Shown here piece by piece: positions 33,290 through 50,408 of a DNA stretch of 64,000 nucleotides (the stretch's first letter is position 1; each line of letters opens with the position of its first letter). The stretch spans positions 37,341,269-37,405,268 of the forward strand of contig OY978528.1 in the NCBI GenBank assembly GCA_963854835.1, read 5' to 3'. Position numbers and translations under genes: made by a program. Source of the stretch: Megamerina dolium (Eukaryota > Arthropoda > Insecta > Diptera > Megamerinidae). Under the pieces are notes generated by a model, which saw only the letters and a list, made by a program, of their open reading frames with translations, searched no databases and was not told where the DNA came from.

Positions 33290-34740
33290 CTGGGCCCCCC
33301 GTAGTTTCCCTGGGTTTTTTCCCATTCTTGCGTTTATAACAGTCTGCGATCCTGTGTCCCGGCTTCTTACAGAAAAAACATTTGGTCTCAGAATTTTCTG
33401 CGATTAGGGCCTTTGCTTTCTTGACCTCCCTTACTAGGTACAGGTGTTTGATTGCCTTTTCCTTGTGACCTGTTGTTGCTAAAAGGTATGCGTTACAAAT
33501 TGTCCGTATTTTTTACATTTGATGCAATAGGGTATGTTTTTTCTCTTGAAACAGTCGTCTCTGGTGTGCCCCTTTTTGTTGCAGAAGGAGCAGGTAGGAA
33601 CTTTCCTTTGGCTATTTTGGGGGACTTACGTTATTATTTTGGTATTTGTTCATTCCGAGTGGAATTTTATCATTTCTGTTCTGGTTAAGTGCAATTGTAT
33701 TACTGGCCTCAGTCTGGTGAACGTCGTTTGAATATAGTGCTCTCATATTAAACTGATTGAACCGTTGTCCTCTTTCGAGCAGAATACTCGTATTTACGGC
33801 CTCAATTAGCAATGAGTCTTGAAGGCCTGATATAAAAGGTGTCCTCGCATACCCCTTTAGCTCTTTTAACAACGCTTGGTCTCCGATCCCACCGTATCTA
33901 TTCTTAATACACTGTATCGCCGTTGATTTTAAATCTCCTAATCTCCTTGCAAAAACACGTATATCTTCCTGAGGTAGTCGGCGTGCGATTTGTATTTGAT
34001 GCGTGAGCGGTTACAGTCGAAAGGTCTTCAAATATGTGTTTCGCAGAAGTGTATACAATTCTTCTATATTAGCGAATTTCTTACTTATCACCAAGTTATA
34101 AACTTCACCATATAGTCGCTGTTTTTTACAAGCTACGAAATCTTCACATTCGTCGGATTTTATGGCTTTTCGTGCTAATTACTCAAATCTTTAAACTCCG
34201 CTCCAGTACTGGGACTAGTTTACTGACGGTGTGTGCAATTTCGTCAATATGCATTATTAGCTTTAATTCAGGTTGTACTTCTGGTTGTATTTTTTCTACT
34301 GGTATACGGCGACGAAGAGGTGTCTCCTATGCTATGCTGCGTTCTCTTTCGACATTCCTCTCTTTTGCCTGGAGTGCACTTAGCTGCTCAGAGTCAACCG
34401 AGGTTCTGAGCCTTTTCTCTAAATTCTTCTGAAATGCTTTTTTCTTCTAGTAAATCTTCTAATTACTTATTTCTATTAAGAGTCTTAGTAATCTCTACTT
34501 CTAGCTGTTCGGCGTCGGATCCCTGTTTTGCGATCTGAGTTCGCAGGGCCCTAATTTGTATCTTTGCTGCCTCGAAATCGTTTTTTTGTTTTAAGGCTGA
34601 TTCAGCCTGGCTTTTCAATAGATCGTTTAACTCGTATAACGTGGCGTCTAATTCCTGTATTGGATTTAGAACCTTTCCGTGCTGTGCCTTTGATTTTATG
34701 AGCTGAAATTGCTCGTATGTGCTGTGTTGCTTAATCAAGC
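33290..34740 (-). pseudogene. Ty3-A minus gag
   Basis: 34738-34463 is a Gln/Glu/Lys-rich coiled coil (LYELNDLLKSQAESALKQK). 33872-33612 (GYARTPFISGLQDSLLIEA) is the capsid C-terminus. The zinc knuckles lie at about 33590-33545 and 33390-33350 (Cys-rich, KCFFCKKPGH-like in a shifted frame). Several frame breaks. Confidence 0.75.
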
Positions 34741-34920
34741 TTCACACGAACTCGGTTGACTTGGTTATTGCAACGTCTAGTTCTATTGCTAATGCTTCAT
34801 AGGTTTTAGTGTCCATTTGGCTTTTGGTCAAACACACACTATAATTAGGTGTGTTTGACCATTCAACTACGTTAAACTTTGCACGTAAAACACCTTGTAT
34901 ATATAAGATATTTCGCAGTA

Positions 34921-34937
34921 TCCTATCGGCTGCGCAA
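34921..34937 (-). other. Primer-binding site of Ty3-A minus, tRNA-Ser type, mutated
   Basis: - strand TTGCGCAGCCGATAGGA, two differences from the + strand copy's site, next to the LTR. Confidence 0.65.
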
Positions 34938-34941
34938 AAAA

Positions 34942-35736
34942 TGTTGTGTACTATTTTTCTCAACACTCCCTAAATACGGCTAGACTCAAGGATGTAACGC
35001 ACAAGATTCGCACCTAAACCTAAGCTCCTAAATATCCTTCGAGACTATGACACTGCTTAGCAGAAATAAAACAGGGTTAATTACACGATACTTGCGTTTT
35101 TAGGTCTTCACTTTATTCCTGGCCTTACTTTACACTTTTATACTAAACACTTTTACACTAATACTGGAGGGTCTCGTAAGGATCTCAGTATTTTACAATT
35201 GCTTACACGCTAACACTTCACAACTCGGTACAATACCCACAACTGAAAAAGCGACTGCCTTCAGTAAGCTGACAGCTTATATACCATTTTTCTAATACTA
35301 GCCACGTTTCAATCTACCCACATACCAATATATAACATACAATAATATATTCACACCACATGTGTGTATGTATGTATGTGTGGATGTATGTACACGATCG
35401 ATGCACTCCACATGTGCGTATTTATGTACCCATTAAATTATTTTAGTTATCATGGAATGTCTAAACATTTATGCTTACATAGGTATGCTTACATAAGTGC
35501 AGAACTACGAATTGTGTGGGAAAGTGCTTTGTCAGCTTTTTCACACCCAACTGCAAATCAGTTGGCTCAATGTTCTGGCATTCCACAATTATAAGTAATA
35601 TTAATATGGATTGTGTATATCACAACTTCGAGCAATGTTGGTATGTGTGTGGATAAATATGTAGTTCACAATTTCGGGAAATATGTCTCGAGGCAAAATA
35701 TGCATATGTGCATATTTCATAGTTTGGCTGGCAACA
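34942..35736 (-). repeat. 5' LTR of Ty3-A minus
   Basis: 795 bp, TGTTGTGTACTATTTTTC to GGCTGGCAACA. It includes a TGTGTGTATGTATGTATGTG block (about 35360-35385) absent from the other LTR. Confidence 0.85.
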
Positions 35737-35740
35737 GTCG
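35737..35740 (+). repeat. Target-site duplication, right, of Ty3-A minus
   Basis: GTCG, matching 18908-18911. Confidence 0.75.
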
Positions 35741-37130
35741 TCCACCAGCGGGTCCCGAATATAACACCTTCTTAGCCGGAGCGTGTACTTCCATTCGGTC
35801 GACATGAGCTAGCCAGCGCAGACACTGAATTTTAATACGCTTTACTATGTCGGTGTCGGCATACAGCTCATACAGCTTATGGTTGTACCTTATTCGATAC
35901 TCGCCACCAACGCAAATAGGTCCAAAGATTGATTTTTCTCTCGAAAACTCTGAGCATTCTCTCATCTGAAGTGAAAATTGTACAAGCTTGGGCGCAAAAT
36001 GTAAGGACACGCATGATGAGAGACTTCTCAATTGCTTACTTAGCCACTTAGGCAAAGTAACACCTGTTAGCAAGAGTCATCCTTCGCAATATCTCCAGGC
36101 TGACGTCATTACTGGTGTTATTGCTGGTTCCAAGGTAGGCAAAGTCCTTCACTACTTCAAAAGCGTAGTTATCAACAGTGATGTGGTGTCCAACTCTTTG
36201 TTTGTTGATACTAGGTACTTCGTCTTGCCCTCGTTCACCGTGAGACCCATTAGACGCGACTCTCTTTCCAATTCTGAGAATGCTGCACAGACTGCTCGCG
36301 TGTTCATGCCAATTATGTCAATATCGTCGGCATACGCTAACAGCATGACACTTTTGATGAAGATAGTGCCACTATGTTGTAAATCAGCAGCTCGTATTAT
36401 TTTCTCCATAATAAGATTGAAGAAATCGCACGATAACGCATCACCTTGTTTGAAACCCCGTTCGGTATTAAACGACGGGGAGAGGTCCTTCCCAATTTTC
36501 ACTGCACAACGGGAGTTACACAGTGTCATTTTACAAAGCCGAATGAGCTTCGCAGGAATACTGAACTCAGACATTGTTGTATAGAGTTAATCCCTTGCCG
36601 GACTGTCGAAAACGGCTTTATAATCAACAAATAGATGGTGTATGTCGATCTGCTTTTCTTGGGTCTTCTCCAGGATTTGGCCCAGTGTGAAAATCTGCTC
36701 GATGGTGGATTTACCAGGTCTGAAGCCACACTGATAAGGTCCAATCAGGTTGTTAAGGATAGCCTTCAGACTTTCACACAGTACGTTCGATGGAATCTTA
36801 TATGCGATGCTAAGAAGTCTTATTCCACGGTAGTTGGTGTAAATTATGGTGTTTCCTTTTTTATGTACGCGACAGAGAACACTGAGCCTCCAATCATCAG
36901 GCATGATTTCATCCGACCATATTCTGCTTATTAGCTAGTGCATGCTGGTGAGCAGCTCATCGGTCTGAAGCGACTCGGCAGGCAGGCCATCACCATCAGC
37001 ACCTGCAGCTTTGTTGTTTTTCAGTCTATAAATGGCCTCTCTGACCTCATCATGATCGGGTGGTGGAACATCTATACCATCATCCGTGATTGTGGAGTTC
37101 TGTAGATATCCTCCACTCGCGGAAAATTCT
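35737..37130 (-). mobile_element. RTE-type LINE copy 3, right part, 5'-truncated
   Basis: Continues the copy begun at 18736. On the - strand: KKVLYSGPAGGR, IKIQCLRWLAHVDRM, LLAYADDIDIIG (catalytic YADD, near 36320), [33 protein letters not shown] and NKAAGADGDGLPAE. It ends near 37130 at the equivalent of CCACTGGCGGAA. Many indels; dead. Confidence 0.85.
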
Positions 37131-37132
37131 CT

Positions 37133-37375
37133 TAAAATATGGCAAGTGATTTCGATTGCACTATTACTATAATAACCAACACAAATGTTCGAATGAGTCA
37201 AATGTCAGACGACGCCTGAAAAACCTGCAAAGCCTGAAACAAGTTCGAAATTTGGCAACTTTCAGGCTTTTCGAACTTTGTTGTGGAGCAACTTCCATAC
37301 AGTTGTACTAAATCATCTTTCAGACATGAGCGCCTCAAGCCATAATGCCTGAAAAACAAAATCTACATTTTCTTA
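37133..37375 (+). mobile_element. TIR element 'AAGCTGAAG', right half
   Basis: Shares TAAAATATGGYAARTGAT, AATGTTCGAATGAGT, AAGCCTGCAAAGCCT-like and TTGTGGAGCAACTT blocks with 45625-45867. Non-coding. Confidence 0.6.
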
Positions 37376-37628
37376 GTTAACTTGTGATTTACTAATAAAA
37401 GCGTAAACTAACAACCTTGTACGCATAGAAAAGCGATCAACTGACATGGTTTTGAGAAAAAGTCAAATTGCTGTTGATTCTTTTCGTTACGGGCAGCGAG
37501 AACGTCACCCTCATACTGTGGTGGGTTTTCTTTAAAACGACAATCCTATAAGATATGTAGGGTCAGTTGACACGGTCTATCATTGTAAATTGTGCATATA
37601 TCATTGTTAATGCTTGTTGTAACCCAGT
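37376..37628. other. No recognised feature
   Basis: AT-rich, no coding or repeat signal. Confidence 0.35.
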
Positions 37629-37789
37629 GTCCACACGTGCAAGTGCAAGTTCGATAAACTCAATACATTCAAACTTTTCCACTAATACACTCACACATTT
37701 GCTACTTGCAGGCCTTTTCGCAAATTTTCGAAACTTTTCGGAGAGAATACGTATACTCTACTTGCAGCAAGTTACTTGCACGTGTGGAC
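37629..37789. mobile_element. 161-bp MITE-like element with 16-bp TIRs
   Basis: GTCCACACGTGCAAGT at 37629-37644 is the exact reverse complement of 37774-37789. CAGT occurs just outside the left end and one base beyond the right end, a possible 4-bp duplication. The interior also has nested ACTTGCA words. No coding capacity. Confidence 0.7.
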
Positions 37790-38720
37790 GCAGTGTAAAA
37801 CTAATGAAATTGTAGTTGTGTTGAGAAATAAGCACTTCATTTCAAACTATTTTAGGTGATGCAGCTGATGCAAGGAATTTGCATCACTTCAAATAAATTA
37901 AGGTTGCTTGAGTAGAAGCGAAAATATTCACTGCAAAAAAAATTTAACGTAAAATAAATGATCAATTAAAATTTTGAGTAGAAAGTAAAAATAGAAAAAC
38001 ATTCACAGTGAACATTAATAATGAAGCATCTGTTATCAAATTAATGAAATCGTTATTTTGGCCCAGAATGAACATTCAGCAAAAGAAATGAAGATACAAT
38101 TAACTTCAAAATTTTCAGTGGCGTTTGGGAAGAGCCGAATATATACATTGCAGCAAAAAGTTTATTGTGAAACAGAACATCAATCGAGCTAGTCACGATT
38201 TAAACACAAGCCATTTGCCACGTTTACAGAGGCAAAAATGTTTCTCGACGACATGTCAACTTGCTTGTATGTTTTCTTAATATTCGACGTTACGAATGAC
38301 AAGCACAACGGGTGTCGCATGTACGTGAAACAAAAACATGCTGCTTACCTCATTTCCAAACAAAATGCTTTTCATTCAAATGCATTTATATCTAAATCGG
38401 GACTTAGTATAAATCAATAGCCCTATTCCAATGCACAAATCCATTGACAGGAAATATTGATAACGAAATGGTTTTTAAGGATGCTTTTAAACGAATGGGG
38501 AAATATAAACATTCATGTTATTCACTTTCTCGACCGTATTTAGTACAAACAAAGTAATCATACGTGATGAAAAGCATTGGGGGAAAGGTTTGCTTGTACC
38601 TTTAATTTATGCAACTTAAGTATGTGGCATCTCTATGGAATTTGTACTTTCAGAACTATTTTGATAAAATATGCAAGTGAAGCCAACTTCACGTGGTAGT
38701 AATAATATGGCTACCGCGAT
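37790..38720. other. Upstream region of RpL28, no other feature recognised
   Basis: AT-rich sequence with no coding, TIR or LTR signal; it may include regulatory sequence for RpL28. Confidence 0.4.
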
Positions 38721-38721
38721 A

Positions 38722-38740
38722 CTTCCTCTTTCTTTTCCGT
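38722..38740 (+). promoter_or_regulatory. RpL28: Polypyrimidine initiator (TOP-type) of RpL28
   Basis: CTTCCTCTTTCTTTTCCG is the pyrimidine tract at which ribosomal-protein transcripts of animals start; as a 5' terminal oligopyrimidine tract it couples translation to TOR signalling. No TATA box is evident. The start site itself is inferred, probably a C between 38723 and 38728. Confidence 0.65.
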
Positions 38741-38945
38741 CGTCGCAGTTAAAGTGGAAGGTGAGATTTTCATCTACTTTTATTTATTGTTGAAGTTACT
38801 GAGTGCAAGGATTTTTAGATATACTATGAATGATAATTGTTGCAAATAAATTGGTCGAATAGTGGCAATTAAGGCCATGATAATCAGAGTAGAATATCCG
38901 AGGAAACCAAGCGGTAATTGTGCAGTAATTTTACACGTGATAGTA

Positions 38946-39014
38946 TGTTTTATGATGAACTGAAAAACGGAAGAGTTCTTGAAGACTATATTCATCACCC
39001 AAGACTGATATGAA
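38946..39014 (+). ncRNA. Possible C/D-box snoRNA in RpL28 intron 1
   Basis: A C-box-like ATGATGA (38952-38958) and a D-box CTGA (39005-39008) lie 46 nt apart, with weak flanking pairing (TGTTTT / AAAATA). Ribosomal-protein introns often host snoRNAs. The stem is poor and no rRNA target was checked, so this is only a candidate. Confidence 0.2.
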
Positions 39015-39103
39015 AATACATTTTAATTGTTAAACCATTTGCGTAAATTACACTAAACTGATTTTTTTCTGTTTCATTTTACGTGAATGGTATCAGACGA
39101 ATG

Positions 39104-39959
39104 ATGGCAACTTCATCGCACCTTAACTGGTTGATTATTCGCAATAATAATGCATTTCTGTTGAAGAAGCGGGATGTCAAGAAGCCTTTCAGTACTGTAA
39201 GTAAATCTTGTATATCTAAAATTTATACCTATAACTGAAGTTCTAGTTAGTATTTGTTACCTTAAATTTCTTATGTAGTTAGTTTCAAGAGTGGGTAGTT
39301 CCCACTCTTGAAAATCTAGCGGCAAAACTTGCATACATCCATGATGTTTTATTTCACAATGATATTTGAAAAATCACATGATAGTATTATTTTCACTGAT
39401 TATGTGCATGCAATACAATATCTTAATATCTGAATGTAATTCATTCACATAAATTCTGTACTTTGGTTTTTAGGAGCCTAGCAATTTGACAAATGTTAGC
39501 TCATATCGCTATAGTGGTGTGGTACACAAGAAAACAGTTGGAATTGTGCCCGCGAAAAAGAAGGGTTTTACTGTAGTTATGAAAAAAGGTAAATATGGTC
39601 AACGTCCATCAAAAAACACTGTTAGTGTGACTATGAAGGCTGGACCAAGACGATCATTGAAGAAACTAAGGAACTTATTGACTGGATCTAAATACCGCAA
39701 GGATTTAACCCAGGTAAGCGTTTACGAAATATAAATTTCAATTAATTTAAATGATGAGGTAAATTTTCTACACCAAGATCGCAGAAAGAAATATTGTTGA
39801 AATAAATTACTGAAGAATACCTCACAGTTAAATATTACATAACCTTTGTTATATTGATTCTAATAGAATGATTTTTTATAGGCTGCACTTCGTCGTGCAT
39901 CGGCTGTACTACGTTCCCAAAAGCTTGCACAGGATAAAGAGACAAAGAAATCCGAATAA
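39104..39959 (+). CDS. RpL28: 60S ribosomal protein L28 (eL28)
   Basis: A component of the large cytoplasmic ribosomal subunit. Coding exons 39104-39196, 39474-39713 and 39882-39959 give 136 residues ([18 protein letters not shown] at the start, [13 protein letters not shown] in the middle, [14 protein letters not shown] near the end), close to the length of fly RpL28. A non-coding first exon ends at 38760 with a GTGAGA donor; acceptors are at 39095-39096, 39472-39473 and 39880-39881, donors GTAAGT (39197) and GTAAGC (39714). The two coding introns fall exactly between codons. An in-frame ATG at 39101 would add one Met; the ATG at 39104 followed by GCA matches the family start. No disabling change is seen, so this is probably the working gene. 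Its high Lys/Arg content fits rRNA binding. Confidence 0.95.
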
Positions 39960-39960
39960 A
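39955..39960 (+). terminator. RpL28: Poly(A) signal overlapping the RpL28 stop; second at 40088-40093
   Basis: AATAAA spans the stop codon at 39957-39959; a further AATAAA lies at 40088-40093. The downstream one leaves a more usual 3' UTR, so it is more likely to be used. Confidence 0.5.
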
Positions 39961-40093
39961 TGATTAATTGAAAAAGCAAGTTAATTTAAATATATTTGTA
40001 TCTAAAATACTTATTCGTTGTTGTTGCATTTTAATTGAAGGGAACTACACGCTCGTAAGTATGAATTTCAGATTTACAGCCTAATTAAATAAA

Positions 40094-41490
40094 AGACGAC
40101 GTGTCACTTTGTTTACCCTATATTTTGGGTTTATACTACATGATAGTAAAGTTTGAATCAGTTGTGCGAGACCTCAACCAAACCAACATCAAACGTTAGT
40201 ACCCATTCGTGGTAGTCGAACCCAAGGAGGATTTAGGCATACCTCGTAATTTTTTGCAGTAGGTTAAAGTTTCATTATTTTGGTCAAAAACGCAAAGGCA
40301 GTTAGAGGGTTAAAACTACGGACTAAGGTCAGCGTGGTAGAGCAAAGTTTGGATGGAGTCATTGCGATGATCAAAATAACACAATTTTTCCGATTTAAAA
40401 ATTTTATTGATATTATTGATAATTATTCTGTTGTCATGGTTAGTCTTAGTCTAATGCAGTCGTGTAGAAATAATAAGTTTACCATCACTTTCTGTCATTA
40501 AGAGAGTGCAAACAAATTATACTCCAATGTTAGGATATACGAAAATATATCAGCAATTTACAATCACAGTAAGTAGTTGACAACTCGATTTTTTTTTCTA
40601 TAGGTGATAGGGAAAAATTTTACTATCACCATCAGCTCTAACTTTTACGATATTATTTTTGGATTCGCCGTTACATAAATCGAGTACGAAAACGCTTTCC
40701 TATCGACAATTGTTGATAGTTGTCCGTGCGAATAAACCTAATATTAACAATTTTTGTTACATTTGTGGTCGTTTCAAGTCATCCAATCGCAAACAAAAGG
40801 GAGCAATTGCCTTACGAAAAATACATCGATCAAAAAGCAATACATGGTGTCCGTGCGTAATGAAAGGTATATGTTAAACTTAATACAATTATTTGCTGCA
40901 ATGGGTAAATCGTAAATGGAAATCTTTATATTTTGGAGTCCCATAATCTGGATTGTGCACACTGTGCATGATCGGTTAAACTGCTATGCGTGTGAGAATA
41001 TACGTACACTTACCAAAAAATATGAAAAATTTCGTTCTTCAGAGTGTTGGTGGACAAAGGTTATGTTCCATGAGCAGTACGAAGAAGGCGACAGTGATGA
41101 TGATTTCAAAACAATTTTAAATCATAATTTTTTACTAAAGTCTCAAATTGATACGATTTACGTATCAATACGTACGAGTTTTCACCCTTAATGAAGCCAA
41201 GTCAAATATTCTGCATTTGATTGTGTATCAAATGAATTTTTCATTCATAACTACACAAAAAAGGCGGCAAATTGCCGTTTTTCTGGTCAATATAATTAAG
41301 TAATAAAAACAATTGTTTGTTAATGGAAACCATTAAAAAATATACAAATTAGCCATTTACACGCCATTAACACATACCATTTCTTAATGTTTTTAAAATT
41401 ATGTCTCATTCGACAAGATCGAATTATTGATGCGAAGAATTATTCCAGCGAATACTTCCAGTTGATACTAAATATCTGAATGGCATAATT
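40094..41490. other. Intergenic region downstream of RpL28
   Basis: No gene recognised. A short frame at 40659-40877 contains FCYICGRF, a phrase seen in some repetitive insect proteins, but it is too short to call. Confidence 0.4.
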
Positions 41491-41492
41491 TT

Positions 41493-41745
41493 GTGGCCGA
41501 AATTTATGAGTCGGAAGTTTGTGAACAACTCGAATCCGAAAAGCTCTGCTTATACCTCAAAAAAGCGTTTGATACTGTATGTCAAACGACCTTGATACAA
41601 TACAGAATACAATCATTTCTCAAGAACTCTCCAACGCTGGTTGGCCAACTACATCAGCGGCAGAGAATCATTCGTAGAGAAACAAGAAGTCAAAGCATCG
41701 TAGAATTAAACAAGGAATTCCACAAGGTAATATCTCCACCAACTT
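41493..41745 (+). pseudogene. Jockey-type reverse transcriptase relic
   Basis: KKAFDTVCQTTLIQ contains the first catalytic Asp of LINE reverse transcriptases (usually DLSKAFDTV), followed by an eroded version of the fingers (RRETRSQSIVELNKEFHKVIS for the usual KSKxRxxKQGVPQG). Very old fragment; the rest is not visible. Confidence 0.65.
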
Positions 41746-42840
41746 TTTCAAAAATCGGATCAAATTCGTATGTTTTAAACCATAAACCATTTAAACCTTT
41801 TGCACTTTTTGTTTTATTTAAATAATGCATACCCATTTCGATGTTGTTATAAAAAATTACCGTTATTGATATGTTCAATACGCTATCAAATCTGATGGAA
41901 AAATTCACTTGCTCAAATCATATAGCGAAGTTCAAGGGATATTTGTACTTTGACAGCATGTTTGACAAAATTAAAAGATTTTTAACCCTCATTTTAAATT
42001 ACATTTGTGTCGTTTATGTGTCATTGTATTTATGATTATTGTACAGCCTTTAAGAGACATCTATTGTCGAAAAAATAACACATAAAACATAAAATGCATA
42101 TACGATTTAGTCATTGAGTCAAAATCTCTGGTGTAAAATTGAACAAAATAACCAAAATAGAAGAATTTTTTTAAAGTAATTGTGTCAAATTGACACCAAC
42201 AGCGCTTGAAGCTTAAGCAGAAAAAAAAAAATGAATTTTCGTATGCTTTGGAATCTGCTCTAATAGATTGCTATAAAAAACATATGATTTGAGGACATAT
42301 CAAAAGCAGATTTTGGTCAATTATTGTGGTCATTTGACCTATAGTGCACTGCGATTGTTATTGAGTTTTTGAAGATTTTGTCATTTTTGTCTATTTTGTC
42401 ACTTTTTCATCTTCTACATATAGTCAATCTCTCCCACAAGTTGTCGGCGGATAGGTAGTTGGAAACTGCTCTTTTCATTTATTTGTTAATATTTGAATAA
42501 TTTTGCCATATTCTCCAAGTTCAAATGCAACAGAGCTATCATGTGGTCAAATATTTACATATATATAAAAAGTATTACATAAATACGTAATATATACAAT
42601 ATGCAGCTTATAATTAATAAAAATTAATTATTATTGTAAGCTTGGTTTTTTCAAATAATGTTTTTTCTCATTTTTTTTCAAAGAGCTTGATCGATATATT
42701 GCACCTTGCGTCTAATAAACAATTTTGTTTCAAGTACCTATGTAGATGTGGTACAAGTACTTTATTTTATTTATTTTTGTCACCATATACAAATATTGCA
42801 CCAATAACACATAGTTACGTTTAAAACCAAATAATATTAT
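41746..42840. other. No recognised feature
   Basis: AT-rich sequence; no coding signal on either strand. Confidence 0.4.
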
Positions 42841-42843
42841 ATA

Positions 42844-42849
42844 TTTATT
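42844..42849 (-). terminator. Poly(A) signal of the forkhead gene
   Basis: AATAAA on the - strand 42 bases after the stop codon. Confidence 0.6.
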
Positions 42850-42891
42850 ATACTAAAGAAAGTAAAACACCAAGCAACGATTTGAAGCCGT

Positions 42892-48237
<5,346 letters not shown>

Positions 48238-49559
48238 TTTTTCGATGGAACTTTTAACCGACGGTATTTTTTTTGTGGATGTACTAAATTTTGAAAGGAG
48301 AATAAGAATTTGTGTATAAAAATATCGTTGTGTTATCTTCGGCGACGGGAACCACAATGAAAATGACTACGTATGGCGTGCATGTTGCTCTTGAAATGGG
48401 AACGAACGATTTCATTCTACTTACCGCGTGCGTCATGGTATTTCTGTCGCCCATAGAAGATCAACATTGTAAACAAAAGTACTATGTACGTATGTATGTA
48501 TCGCTTAATATTTATACATACAATATGAGTCTCATCCATCCACATCTTACAAATGGTCATGTTCCATTATGATGGATGTGTTTCTGTATATAAAGGATAG
48601 AATGTTAAGTTCTGGGCGTAAATCATACGATACGTACTCGTATTTGGGTAAACTGCAAATAAAATTATTTCTGGGCCGTTTCGCATACCTATCGTGTAAA
48701 TATTTATATTACAAAAATCAAAAAGTTACGATCGTAGGCCAATGTGGATAATTTACAATTCAAAAAATCATTCAATTGTCAATTTTTATATTCATGGATT
48801 TGCCCTGTTCTACTAATATGTAGTATATCGTAAAGCAGCTTTTATTAGACGGACAGTGGGCATCACTTACCTTAGTTCTTCGATATTTTCTCATTTTTCA
48901 TTTTTCAAAAACAAAAGAAAATGTATATTATGTGAAATGAATAAAAGAACGACAAAAATAAATCAATATTTATTGGTTTATTTCCAATTTATTTCCAACT
49001 AGACTTTGGTCAAAATATAGCATGTTTCACTAGTCCCAAACAGCCCTTAGTTTTGTTTACATTATATGCAAGAAATAATTTTGTTCTTAAAATGTCTACT
49101 TGGTATATTAGATCGAGCTCATTTACGCTAGTTCGTTGTGCGGAGAAATTTATGAATATAGGAGTACATATTTCTATTTTTATAAGTTTTTGTGTATGTT
49201 TTCATATGTACATAAGTAGGTATATATTTACTAGTGTGTTCTACAATAGTATGACTGGTGAATTTTTAAATTAGAGCCCAGATTGGTTCATTCGCGTACT
49301 CACGATCACGCGCAGTTATTCGTGCATTTATAAATACTTACCCATATATCGAACAAGGTTAATGCGATTGCGTCTGCGATTGATAGTCTCCAATATCAAA
49401 CAAAATAACAATTTGTGGAAATCGCTATTTAATGTGTAGCGCCCCTTTTCTTTTGCTTCAATTTGGGAGGAGCTTTCTTTAAATATATATATATATATAT
49501 GTAAATAGTACAGGGTGTTTCGCTCCAAAGGGACAATTTGAATTTAAGTGAAGCGAGCA
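48238..49559. other. Region upstream of the forkhead gene
   Basis: No other gene recognised. A strong splice-donor-like GCGGTAAGT on the - strand (about 48417-48427) could end a non-coding first exon. A short TA microsatellite is at 49481-49500, followed by a lone TACAGGGTGTTTCG (49509-49522), similar to the TIR of the element at 59191. Confidence 0.4.
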
Positions 49560-50040
49560 TGATTCTTTTGCATTTCAAAGTACCTAAGTAAAAGTTTAAA
49601 AATTGTAGCATTGAAAACGAAAATCTGGTAGCAGATGTCCATATCTCGCTGACGCTAAGGATGGTGCATATATTCAATCGATTAAACGGCGACGGCAACA
49701 ACAATTAAGCAAACGGAAAATATGTATCACTCGAATTGATTGTGTAAAAGTTAAAAAATCGGAGCATCTTTCAGTCAAGTTGAAATCTTGTGACAGACTT
49801 ATTCAAAGGATTAAACGGTGATGGCAATATCAATTCCGGCGGCCAAAGAGAACACTCAAAGTCCTCAATCAATGACGTTAGTGTTGAAGTATAGTATCGA
49901 CTATAGTAATGCTAGGATTGAAAAACGACAAAGCAACAGGTGCAGATATCCCGTCAGTTAAGTTCCTTAAGACTGGGGACGAGATGTTGTTGAATAACAT
50001 TTCTACATTAAATCATGATTTGATTACACAAAACTAGATG
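49560..50040 (+). mobile_element. RTE-type LINE relic
   Basis: GGTAGCAGATGTCCATATCTC and GATTGAAAAACGACAAAGCA with ACAGGTGCAGATATCCCGTC correspond to 9415-9440 and 9595-9625 of RTE copy 2 (region before and at KNNKAAGADGLP). Strongly diverged. Confidence 0.7.
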
Positions 50041-50408
50041 TTATATGAGAGTTAATAAATATTGTGTTGCTTGCGATGAATGTTTTACTGCTAGTGGTAA
50101 AAGGTTTAACATAGTTTAATTAAAAGGCATTTTTGACAAACATATGGCTCGCTAAATTAATTCTGTACACAGAATAATGGTTCAAAATATGTTTTATTTA
50201 TTACAATTTCACACCAAGAATCAACGAAACAAACGGAAAAAATGCTACAAATCGCTTATATTTCTAAACATTTTCTGTTATTCCCAAAGAAACTCATTTT
50301 CAGCATAATACCTGAATTATCAGCATGAAAACAGTCCGCCAACAATTAATTTTGGCCATGGTATTTTCGTTCTATTGTTTCTACATCCTGGTGAAATCGA
50401 TCTTCTTG

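Noticed and set aside
40659..40877. 72-residue Cys-containing frame (FCYICGRF)
   Set aside because: Too short, no supporting exons; perhaps a repeat relic.
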